Source: CAYHOI01 sp964358175 (lineage in GTDB: Bacteria; Margulisbacteria; Riflemargulisbacteria; GWF2-35-9). Taken from it: a stretch of 27,032 nucleotides of DNA. The position numbers and the translations under genes are program-made. The DNA lies in contig CAYHOI010000014.1 of the NCBI GenBank assembly GCA_964358175.1, forward strand, positions 1-27,032. The letters are read 5' to 3'. The notes beneath the pieces were generated by a model. It was not told the DNA's origin. It ran no database searches and worked only from the letters and a program-made list of their open reading frames with translations. Below are positions 1 through 6,752 of the stretch, one piece after another (position 1 is the first letter of the stretch; every line of letters begins with the position of its first letter).

Positions 1-96
1 GGGCATAACAATGAATTGATCCAATTTACAATGGGAATAATGTTGTGGCAATTTTCCCCAAACATTCTGTGCAATTTCCCCATATTCATTCAATTC
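1..96 (-). pseudogene. Remnant of REP-associated Y1 transposase (RAYT), 5'-truncated, runs off left edge
   Basis: On the minus strand, positions 96 to 1 read 32 open codons that include LNEYGEIAQNVW, LPQHY and LDQFIVMP. These match the central part of the IS200-like/REP-associated tyrosine transposase family, where a stretch like LDEFVIMPNHVHG carries the catalytic HUH residues; the NHVHG part would lie just off the window. The N-terminal third of such proteins (the GYYFVTICT-type segment) is absent. Instead the preceding codons are the end of the TIM-barrel gene and its TAA stop, in the same reading frame. No start codon with a ribosome binding site precedes the fragment, so it is most likely a dead 5'-truncated copy left by a rearrangement. 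Family recognition is from remembered motifs and the visible part is short. Confidence 0.7.
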
Positions 97-864
97 TTAA
101 CGAAGTTCATCAACGAGATTACGCAGATAGCCGATATCCTCTTCAAAATCACGCAAACTATCGGAATAATTCTTGTTTGTTTCAACGGATAATGGTAAAT
201 CTTTGGGAATAAGCTCAAGTAATTGCTTGAGCGGAAAAGTGCCCTTACCGAAATTCAAATGAGAATCAAGAACGCTGTCAAAGGTTCCATCACTGAGGTG
301 AATGATGGAAGGTTTTAACGTTAAAAATTCCTGGAGATATTCAAACGGGTCACGATGAATGCTATTTGCGCTACAAATCGCATGTCCGACATCAAGGCAA
401 AACCCTGTCTTGGTGGATTCTGTTATAAGCTTCATCTCCTCGGGGTTAGATCCACGGCATAGAAGGGTCGGATCGGTGAGGCTATGGTAAGGCTTGTTTT
501 CAATGACGATGTCTGAGGCATGCCCGAATCCTCGAAGTTGTCGAATGGTTTCCTCCGCGGATCCTCCCATTCCGGGATGGAAAATGATCATGGAGGATTG
601 TAATTTCCGGGCACACTCAAAGGTTTCATTGGCTAAACGAAGGTTCTCAGGGTATGCTGAGTGAATTGCGGGGTTTAGGCCTTTTACGGTGTGAGGTGCG
701 TGGACCACGACAGGAATGTTTAGAGTAGCCCATTTCTCTATGAGTAGTCCAGATTCGGGCACAAAAAACAGCTCGATATAATCATAGACGCCTTTGTGGA
801 AAAGCTGTGCCGCTAAGTCGATGTAATGAAGATTCGTTGTCCATAACTTTAACCCCAGTTTCAT
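97..864 (-). CDS. Xylose isomerase-like TIM-barrel protein (sugar phosphate isomerase/epimerase family)
   Basis: This 255-residue protein has the layout of the AP-endonuclease-2/xylose-isomerase-like TIM barrel fold. It shows VVVHAPH near residues 52-58, IIFHPG near 93-98, IVIENKP with Glu122, CLDVGHA with Asp158 and His161, IIHLSDG with His189, and SVETNK with Glu228. The Glu/Asp/His set is spaced like the divalent-metal ligands of this superfamily. It has no signal peptide or membrane segment, so it should be cytosolic. The ATG overlaps the stop of the NeuB-family gene as ATGA, so the two are translationally coupled and the protein probably acts on a sugar made in the same operon, as an isomerase or epimerase. 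Substrate and exact reaction cannot be read from the sequence. An endonuclease IV role is less likely given the sugar-gene context. Confidence 0.8.
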   Translation of the reverse strand: MKLGLKLWTTNLHYIDLAAQLFHKGVYDYIELFFVPESGLLIEKWATLNIPVVVHAPHTVKGLNPAIHSAYPENLRLANETFECARKLQSSMIIFHPGMGGSAEETIRQLRGFGHASDIVIENKPYHSLTDPTLLCRGSNPEEMKLITESTKTGFCLDVGHAICSANSIHRDPFEYLQEFLTLKPSIIHLSDGTFDSVLDSHLNFGKGTFPLKQLLELIPKDLPLSVETNKNYSDSLRDFEEDIGYLRNLVDELR

Positions 865-1949
865 GATGTGGATACGATATCGTCATAGAGGAGAGGGGCT
901 CCTTTTCCCTTGTCTTTGTTTACAGTGCTCCCAAGAACATGATTCAGCTCATAGGGCTTAAAGCCATTTTCCAAAGAAGGTCGCAGCATTTCTATATCAC
1001 TCGCTTGGAGGACTTCTCCCTTTTGCAGGGCTCTGGTCAGCCACAATCCGCGACGCTGGATAATCACAGTGCTTTTCTCATTCTCTTCCACGCGCTTGAT
1101 GCCGTCGCCCATTGCGCTTTCGAGTTCGCGGCTCCGATCCACCATTTCTTTCCAGGCTATGGGATTCATGGCAAAAAGATGGTCTGGTCCAATACGACTG
1201 TTATCATCCGTAAAATGTTTCTCGATTACACGGGCACCTAATGCGATGGCACCCAACACAGAAACGTACCCAAAGGTGTGATCCGACAAGCCGAGGATCA
1301 TTTCGGGATATTTTTGTGCAAAAGTAGATAAAACCCGAAGGTTTACATGCTTTAAATTTTCGGCACTGGAAGTATAGTTGGTATTGCACTGCATGAGGAC
1401 GACAGAAGGATTGTATTCAAGGATTGCGGACAATGCCCGTTCGACGTCCTCCATCGAAGAAGCACCACAAGCAAGCAATACAGGCTTATTTTTTCTTGCG
1501 ATGTGTCGAAGTAAATCGATCCACGTAATATCTCCTGATCCGATCTTATAGGCAGGCAAGTAGGGCTCCAGACTATCAACAGCTTCGTAGTCGTATGCGG
1601 CAGTCATAAAATCGATTTGAGCGGCTTGTGCAGCTTCAACGAGCTCTTGTGTCCAATCACGTTGACATTCATATTGTTTGTAGACCTCAAAAACAGATTT
1701 TTGCCATTTTGCCTGATGGCCTTGCTGTCCGACAGGTAAGTGCCGAAAGCCATAGTCGCTGACGATTTTTTCAGCCTGAAAATGTTGAAACTTGGCACAA
1801 TTTGCCCCAGCTGACTTTGCAAGCCAAATGAGTTCTTTTGCTCGGGACAAATCCCCATCATGGTTTGCCGCAATGTCTGCGATGAAATAGGCGGGACTGT
1901 CGAGCGAAATCCTGGTTTGGTTGATGAAAAAATGATTAGCCCATTGCAT
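861..1949 (-). CDS. NeuB-family N-acetylneuraminate/nonulosonic acid synthase with C-terminal SAF domain
   Basis: This 362-residue enzyme has the NeuB/SpsE architecture: a TIM barrel (about residues 18-285) and a C-terminal SAF/antifreeze-like domain (about 298-360). The family condenses phosphoenolpyruvate with an N-acyl hexosamine to give a sialic-type nonulosonic acid. Visible motifs are ADIAANHDGD (24-33), AKFQHF (52-57), KIGSGD (135-140), QCNTNY (187-192), LSDHTFG (221-227), EKHF (243-246, His245 a likely metal ligand) and GPDHLFAMNP (254-263). The residues NHDGD and QCNTNY differ from the classical NHNGD and HCTSxYP forms, which suggests a distinct subfamily whose sugar is not certain. 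An AAGGAGGG ribosome site lies about 6 nt before the ATG, and the gene overlaps the upstream SDR by 14 nt. The product probably feeds a surface glycan or flagellin glycosylation. Confidence 0.9.
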   Translation of the reverse strand: MQWANHFFINQTRISLDSPAYFIADIAANHDGDLSRAKELIWLAKSAGANCAKFQHFQAEKIVSDYGFRHLPVGQQGHQAKWQKSVFEVYKQYECQRDWTQELVEAAQAAQIDFMTAAYDYEAVDSLEPYLPAYKIGSGDITWIDLLRHIARKNKPVLLACGASSMEDVERALSAILEYNPSVVLMQCNTNYTSSAENLKHVNLRVLSTFAQKYPEMILGLSDHTFGYVSVLGAIALGARVIEKHFTDDNSRIGPDHLFAMNPIAWKEMVDRSRELESAMGDGIKRVEENEKSTVIIQRRGLWLTRALQKGEVLQASDIEMLRPSLENGFKPYELNHVLGSTVNKDKGKGAPLLYDDIVSTS

Positions 1950-2838
1950 GATATTCCCTCCTTAATTGTTCGATAACCTCCTCTAAGTTTGGCAGTTTAT
2001 ATCCGAGCAGGCCGTGGGCTTTGGATACGTCGAGACCGAGGCTATCTGCTCGTTTAGGCCCTTTTAACTCGTTGACCGACCCGATGCGATAATTTGCATA
2101 ATCGAGTTGAAAAACCTCAATGAGTTTCTGAATAAATTCAGATTTTGAAAACACTTGCGAGCTAGCGAGATTGAGTAGTCCCGAAGGTCTTGAGCCAAGG
2201 AGATTGCATAAGGCTGTCGAGAAATGAGCTACAGTGAGGCTAGATGTGAAGTAATCCTCAAAGAGAGTTATAGGGGTATTGGCGGCGATGGACTGCAAAA
2301 TCCATTCTACAAAGGTGGGTTGGGACGAGCGTTTGCTAAAGCCAACAATATTGGTTCGAACAACCAAACTTTGTGAATTCAAGAGGGTAAACCTCTCGCC
2401 GCAATACTTTGTGCGTGCGTATTCATTGAGCAGAACGACATCCTCTTGTTCCGAGTGCTTCTTCCCCCCATGGCTGTGGTAAAAGCCGTCCGTTGACACA
2501 AAGACGTAGTAAGCCTGTGTTTTCTGGGCAAGGTCTGCAAGAATTGCACTGGGGCGGGCATTCACACGATAGGCCAGTCCAGGGTCGGTTTCGCATAGCT
2601 GGTGATTCACAATAGCGCATGCGTTAATAATGATGGAAAACTTTTGGCTATGAACTGCGTCGACGAGGGCTTTATCCTCCTGGATATCCATACACAGATC
2701 TGCGTCCGAACGTGCGACTCCAACGACGGGGATGTTTCGGGACTTTATTTCGCAAAGGAGTGCTTTTCCCAAGAGTCCCGTGGCACCAAACAAAAGAATG
2801 GAGTCCGTTTCAATAGGTACATCAAACCCCTTTCGCAT
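1936..2838 (-). CDS. RmlD-like NAD(P)-dependent sugar dehydratase/reductase (extended SDR)
   Basis: This extended short-chain dehydrogenase/reductase resembles dTDP-4-dehydrorhamnose reductase (RmlD) and other sugar nucleotide-modifying SDRs. It shows the Rossmann glycine motif FGATGLLGKALL at the N-terminus, INACAIVNHQLCE, the FVSTDGFY strand with the catalytic Ser/Thr, and the Tyr-x-x-x-Lys pair in YARTKYCGE. I place the start at the ATG at 2838 (300 residues), 14 residues before the glycine motif. A TTG at 2874 would add 12 residues, but neither start has a clear Shine-Dalgarno. It is the first gene of the minus-strand sugar operon and overlaps the NeuB-family gene. Its role is probably reduction or epimerisation of an activated sugar; the substrate is unknown. 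It diverges from the glutamine synthetase across about 56 bp. Confidence 0.82.
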   Translation of the reverse strand: MRKGFDVPIETDSILLFGATGLLGKALLCEIKSRNIPVVGVARSDADLCMDIQEDKALVDAVHSQKFSIIINACAIVNHQLCETDPGLAYRVNARPSAILADLAQKTQAYYVFVSTDGFYHSHGGKKHSEQEDVVLLNEYARTKYCGERFTLLNSQSLVVRTNIVGFSKRSSQPTFVEWILQSIAANTPITLFEDYFTSSLTVAHFSTALCNLLGSRPSGLLNLASSQVFSKSEFIQKLIEVFQLDYANYRIGSVNELKGPKRADSLGLDVSKAHGLLGYKLPNLEEVIEQLRREYHAMG

Positions 2839-2857
2839 GGAATTAAGTATATCAAGG

Positions 2858-2886
2858 TTGTGTTGCGTAAGCAAAGATATTACAAT
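2858..2886 (+). promoter_or_regulatory. Candidate sigma-70 promoter of glutamine synthetase
   Basis: TTGTGT (2858-2863, 3/6 to the -35 consensus) and TACAAT (2881-2886, 5/6 to the -10 consensus) are separated by 17 bp. The expected transcription start is about 2892-2894, immediately before the ATG at 2895, so the transcript would be nearly leaderless. There is no Shine-Dalgarno before that ATG. The -35 is weak, so confidence is limited. Confidence 0.4.
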
Positions 2887-2894
2887 AACCGTTG

Positions 2895-4997
2895 ATGTCT
2901 ACGACGATGAAACAGTTTGGTGAACTTGTTTTTACGATTGAAGTCATGAAAACTCGGCTGAGCCAAAACGCATATACTCAGCTTGTGGATACGATTACCA
3001 AGGAAACGCCTTTAGAGAAAAGCATCGCGGGTGAGATTGCCCACAGCATCAAGGAATGGGCGATCGGAAATGGGGCAACCCATTATACCCACTGGTTTCA
3101 ACCGTTACGTGAAGGAACTGCTGAAAAGCATTATGCCTTTATAGACTACAACGAAGAGGGCGAGCTGATCGAGCGACTTACGGCGGATCAGCTCATTCAA
3201 TCAGAGCCTGACGCTTCTTCTTTCCCTTCTGGGGGAATCCGCTCAACATTTGAGGCGCGAGGATATACCGCGTGGGATCCCACATCGCCGGTGTTTCTGA
3301 TGGAAGGGCGTCAGTCGCGAACATTAGTGATTCCATCAGTATTTCTATCTTGGACGGGCGAAGTGCTGGATCAGAAAACAGCACTCTTGCGCTCTAAAAA
3401 GGCTCTCAACCAGGCGGCAATGCAGATGCAGAAGTTGCTCGGGAATCGCAATGCCAAGCGTATTCAGGTGTGGCTAGGTATAGAACAAGAATACTTTTTA
3501 ATTCCGAAGACACTCTATCAAACACGACCTGACTTGAAGATCTGTGGCAAAACATTGTTTGGTGCTTCTCCGGCCCGAGGCCAGCAGTTTAAAGATCATT
3601 ATTTTGGCGCGATCAAGGAATCGGTTCTACACTTCATGGAGGAGGTGGATCGTGAGCTTTATCGCAAAGGCATCCCTGCCAAGACTCGCCACAACGAGGT
3701 TTCTCCCAATCAGTTCGAGATTACTCCGCTTTTTGAAGAAATCAACTTGGCTGTGGATCACAATCTTCAAACCATGACCATTTTGAGAGAGGTGGCTGAT
3801 CGACACGGATTTGTTGTTTTGCTACACGAAAAGCCCTTTAATGGAGTGAATGGGTCTGGCAAGCATGTGAATTGGTCGCTGGGCGACAATACGGGGGTCA
3901 ACTATCTTGAACCGTCTGCATCACCGCTCAGGAATATTACCCTTCTCATGACGGTGGTTTCAATTATGTTGGGTGTTCAAAAGTATGGTGTGCTTTTACG
4001 AGTGGCTGTATCGGATGCTGGTAATGATGACCGACTTGGAGGCAGTGAGGCTCCTCCGAATATCATGTCGGTCTATCTGGGGGACTATTTGTCTTCACTT
4101 TTAGGAGAGATTGAGAGTCTCAACCGTGTGACAGAAAAGAAGATGGCGGAGATTAGCCTAGGTATTCGCCAGTTGCCGACTATTACGAAAGATGTTTCAG
4201 ATCGAAACAGAACCGCTCCTATTGCTTTTACGGGGAATAAGTTTGAGTTTCGTTCCGTTGGGTCGTCGCAAAATTGCTCCGAAACAGCGATGATTGTGAA
4301 TTTGATAGTCACCTATGGATATGAGTTAATTTACAATCGACTGGTAAAGCTTAAGGGGGATCCTCGGTCGAATGCTCTGCTCGTGATCAAGGAACTTTTG
4401 GCCCAGACGAAGGCGGTTCACTTTGAAGGGAACTGCTATTCAGAGCAGTGGTTACAAGAGGCCAGAAAACGAAACCTTCCCATGATTTCTCAGACGCCAG
4501 AGGCACTGGAGTACCTAACCCATCCCGAAACAATCCAGTTTTTTGCTCATGCCCATGTTCTTACGGAAAGGGAGCTTGAAGCTCGTCAGTACATTAAATA
4601 TCGCAAGTTCATTAAAACCAGACAAATTGAGATGAAAATAGCCATAGAAATCTCGCGATCTATGATTTTACCAGCTTTGCTCAGGCAACTGGCTCTTGTG
4701 GGTCAAGCACTACTTGCGGTTCAATCTGCGGGACTGACGAGCACACAGCTAGGCAAAGATATTTTTGAGCTCGAAACACTTTATGGCAATATATCAGCAA
4801 GTGTTTCTTTAATGGATAAGCATCTGACGCGGGTGGATCAACTGGAGAACATCGCTCAGATAGCAGCGGGGTATTCCCGCCTTGTCACCGAAGAATTGAC
4901 AACGCTTCGCACTCTCGTTGACAAAGCAGAGCTTCTCGTTGCCAGTGACCTTTGGCCTATGGCAACGTATCAGAGTATTTTTTCGTCAATACTCTAG
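2895..4997 (+). CDS. glnN: Glutamine synthetase type III (GSIII, GlnN)
   Basis: This 700-residue protein has the length of GSIII, the dodecameric ATP-dependent glutamate-ammonia ligase, and is far longer than GSI (about 470). Family signatures are GGIRSTFEARGYTAWDPTSP near residues 115-134, the active-site strand GIEQEYF (about 195-201, Glu197/Glu199), RHNEVSPNQFEI, KPFNGVNGSGKHVNWSL (about 312-328) and RNRTAPIAFTGNKFEFR. It acts in the cytosol to assimilate ammonium into glutamine. I chose the ATG at 2895; a TTG lies directly before it and another ATG at 2910. The gene stands alone and diverges from the sugar operon. No PII or other nitrogen-regulator site is evident. The C-terminal third is alpha-helical and less conserved, as usual for GSIII. 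Confidence 0.95.
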   Translation: MSTTMKQFGELVFTIEVMKTRLSQNAYTQLVDTITKETPLEKSIAGEIAHSIKEWAIGNGATHYTHWFQPLREGTAEKHYAFIDYNEEGELIERLTADQLIQSEPDASSFPSGGIRSTFEARGYTAWDPTSPVFLMEGRQSRTLVIPSVFLSWTGEVLDQKTALLRSKKALNQAAMQMQKLLGNRNAKRIQVWLGIEQEYFLIPKTLYQTRPDLKICGKTLFGASPARGQQFKDHYFGAIKESVLHFMEEVDRELYRKGIPAKTRHNEVSPNQFEITPLFEEINLAVDHNLQTMTILREVADRHGFVVLLHEKPFNGVNGSGKHVNWSLGDNTGVNYLEPSASPLRNITLLMTVVSIMLGVQKYGVLLRVAVSDAGNDDRLGGSEAPPNIMSVYLGDYLSSLLGEIESLNRVTEKKMAEISLGIRQLPTITKDVSDRNRTAPIAFTGNKFEFRSVGSSQNCSETAMIVNLIVTYGYELIYNRLVKLKGDPRSNALLVIKELLAQTKAVHFEGNCYSEQWLQEARKRNLPMISQTPEALEYLTHPETIQFFAHAHVLTERELEARQYIKYRKFIKTRQIEMKIAIEISRSMILPALLRQLALVGQALLAVQSAGLTSTQLGKDIFELETLYGNISASVSLMDKHLTRVDQLENIAQIAAGYSRLVTEELTTLRTLVDKAELLVASDLWPMATYQSIFSSIL

Positions 4998-5010
4998 TTT
5001 TCCCTTTTTG

Positions 5011-5037
5011 TTGACAACCCAATTGTCGAGTGATAAT
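5011..5037 (+). promoter_or_regulatory. Sigma-70-type promoter of the hrcA heat-shock operon
   Basis: A perfect TTGACA -35 box lies at 5011-5016 and GATAAT (5/6) at 5032-5037, with a 15-bp spacer, slightly short of the ideal 17. The expected start site, near 5044, falls at the left edge of the CIRCE inverted repeat. That is the classical arrangement for HrcA repression of its own operon. Confidence 0.65.
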
Positions 5038-5043
5038 CTATCG

Positions 5044-5070
5044 TTAGCAGTCTCTATGGATGAGTGCTAA
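5044..5070 (+). promoter_or_regulatory. CIRCE operator (HrcA binding site)
   Basis: TTAGCAGTC (5044-5052), a 9-bp spacer, and GAGTGCTAA (5062-5070) match the CIRCE consensus TTAGCACTC-N9-GAGTGCTAA. The right arm is perfect; the left arm has one change (C to G at its seventh base), so one base pair of the dyad is lost. It lies 12 bp before the hrcA start codon and just downstream of the -10 box. HrcA bound here would block transcription of hrcA-grpE-dnaK-dnaJ. Because it would also lie in the 5' leader, it may act as an RNA hairpin too. Confidence 0.92.
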
Positions 5071-5082
5071 AAGAGCAATAAG

Positions 5083-6138
5083 ATGAAAACAGAGGAACGC
5101 CAACAACTGATTCTAAGCACCTTGATCGAGGAATACATCGATGTCGGAGAGGCTTTGTCGTCACAAGCCTTGGCAGGCAAGGCTCACCTGAATGTGAGTA
5201 GCGCGACCGTCCGAAATGACCTTATGTGTCTTGAAAAGGAGGGGTATGTTCGACATTTATATACCTCATCAGGGCGCGTTCCAACAGACAAAGGTTATCG
5301 GTTTTACGTGAATCAGTTAAGGGGTGCTTCACCTGAGGAATCTCTGGCACAAAAACAATATTTTGAGAATGCCTTATCACAGATCTCCGTGAGCATGGAT
5401 AAATTGCTTAGCTACTCAGCCTCCATTCTCAGTGAAATGACATCGTATCCAGTCATATTGGTCTCAGAATCACTCCAGAGAAATATGGTGAAGTTTGTTC
5501 AACTGGTTCTTCTCAATATTCACCAAGTGATGATGGTCATTATGAATAATTTTGGTGAAAACTACGAGGAAATCATCCCCATCTACCAAGAAAAAATCGA
5601 TCAAGAAATTCTTAATAAGATGACAGAGTACTTGAATAACCTTTTTCATGACGTCGCGGTGGAAGATCTTGGATTAATATTTGACCAGAATGTGGAGGAG
5701 ACCCTCTCTCGATTTGGCTCCTTCGATCAGGTTCTCTCTCGTATTTCTGGCTTGCTCAATAAATCAGCACATCGTCTTTCTACTCCGAATGTTGTGGTAG
5801 AAAATGAGAAGAAACTGCTGACATTCCCTGAGTTTCAAGATATCGAAACCCTCCAGAAAATTCTATCTGTCTTGGAAGATGAAAAAAAGATTTGTGACAT
5901 GTTTATCGGAGGTTACGAGTCGCCGAGAGGCGGTGCTCAGAGTCGCATTGGGCAAGAACACGATTTGCCCGAGCTCGCTTCAACGTCTTTGGTGTACAGT
6001 GATGTTCTCGTAGACGGACAAAAAATCGCAAGCATCGGCTTGCTGGGACCCACTCGAATGGATTACTGCCAAATGATGAGCAGGATAAACAGCCTTCTCG
6101 CCACACTTGGGGACAAGGTTCAGAAATTATTCACTTAA
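5083..6138 (+). CDS. hrcA: Heat-inducible transcriptional repressor HrcA
   Basis: This 351-residue protein has the usual HrcA length and order: an N-terminal winged helix-turn-helix (about residues 1-75) with SSATVRNDLMCLEKEGYV as recognition region and TSSGRVPTDKGYRFYV straight after it, followed by the GAF-like and dimerisation part. HrcA binds CIRCE as a dimer, and its DNA-binding form is maintained by GroEL in the species studied. A CIRCE site sits directly upstream, so the operon is autorepressed. The ATG at 5083 has no convincing Shine-Dalgarno. It is the first gene of a four-gene operon; grpE starts 19 nt after its stop. No groESL genes are in the window to check for a second CIRCE. 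Confidence 0.97.
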   Translation: MKTEERQQLILSTLIEEYIDVGEALSSQALAGKAHLNVSSATVRNDLMCLEKEGYVRHLYTSSGRVPTDKGYRFYVNQLRGASPEESLAQKQYFENALSQISVSMDKLLSYSASILSEMTSYPVILVSESLQRNMVKFVQLVLLNIHQVMMVIMNNFGENYEEIIPIYQEKIDQEILNKMTEYLNNLFHDVAVEDLGLIFDQNVEETLSRFGSFDQVLSRISGLLNKSAHRLSTPNVVVENEKKLLTFPEFQDIETLQKILSVLEDEKKICDMFIGGYESPRGGAQSRIGQEHDLPELASTSLVYSDVLVDGQKIASIGLLGPTRMDYCQMMSRINSLLATLGDKVQKLFT

Positions 6139-6157
6139 AAGGGAGGTGACACGTATT

Positions 6158-6727
6158 GTGGATGACGAAAAAGAAATAGAAATGACAGAGGTAGATATTG
6201 TGCAAAGAGCTGGACAAACAGAAGGAGGAACGCTTCCCGAAGTTGAGCCAGAGCAGACAAAAGCTCACTCGCGCCCACATAAAGAAAAACAAGAGCCCGA
6301 AGAGCAAATCAGCGAGCTGGGAGAGCAACTATTGCGAAAAAGAGCTGAGTTTGAGAATTACAAAAAGCGCGTTGAAGGGGAAAGATCAGAATTCTTTAAA
6401 TACGCTGCAGAGAAAGTGATTGTTGACTTGCTACCGATTTTGGATAGTTTTGACCGTGCCCTTCATCCAGATCATATTACGGAGGAGACTCGTCCGATCT
6501 TTGATGGCTTTTCGTTGATATACAAACAAATGTTTGATGTCTTAAAGAAGGAGGGGATGACTGAGATTAAGACCGAAGGCGAGAGTTTTAGCCCGCATCT
6601 TCATCAGGCCGTCTCCCAGGAAAAAAAGGAGGATGTACCTCCTGGCATGATTGTGAAAGAATATCAGAAAGGATATATGCTTCACAAAAAGGTCATTCGA
6701 CCTTCCATGGTTGTGGTGTCAGAATAA
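6158..6727 (+). CDS. grpE: Nucleotide exchange factor GrpE
   Basis: GrpE releases ADP from DnaK. The protein has a charged, Glu/Lys-rich N-terminal tail predicted to be disordered, a long helix containing LLRKRAEFENYKKRVEGERSE that forms the dimeric coiled coil, then LPILDSFDRAL, a conserved GrpE block. The C-terminal beta domain ends in MIVKEYQKGYMLHKKVIRP and SMVVVSE. I start it at GTG 6158 (189 residues), because GGGAGGTGA at 6141-6149 lies 8 nt upstream and this position is downstream of the hrcA stop. The longer reading from ATG 6107 would overlap hrcA and add non-family residues. It sits between hrcA and dnaK, as in many Firmicutes and Chlamydiae. Confidence 0.95.
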   Translation: MDDEKEIEMTEVDIVQRAGQTEGGTLPEVEPEQTKAHSRPHKEKQEPEEQISELGEQLLRKRAEFENYKKRVEGERSEFFKYAAEKVIVDLLPILDSFDRALHPDHITEETRPIFDGFSLIYKQMFDVLKKEGMTEIKTEGESFSPHLHQAVSQEKKEDVPPGMIVKEYQKGYMLHKKVIRPSMVVVSE

Positions 6728-6752
6728 GAACAAAGAAAGGAAGTGAAGGAAT

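Noticed and set aside
6107..6157. GrpE start at ATG 6107, giving a 206-residue protein
   Set aside because: It would overlap hrcA by 32 nt, adds residues unlike GrpE and has no ribosome site. GTG 6158 has GGGAGGTGA 8 nt upstream.
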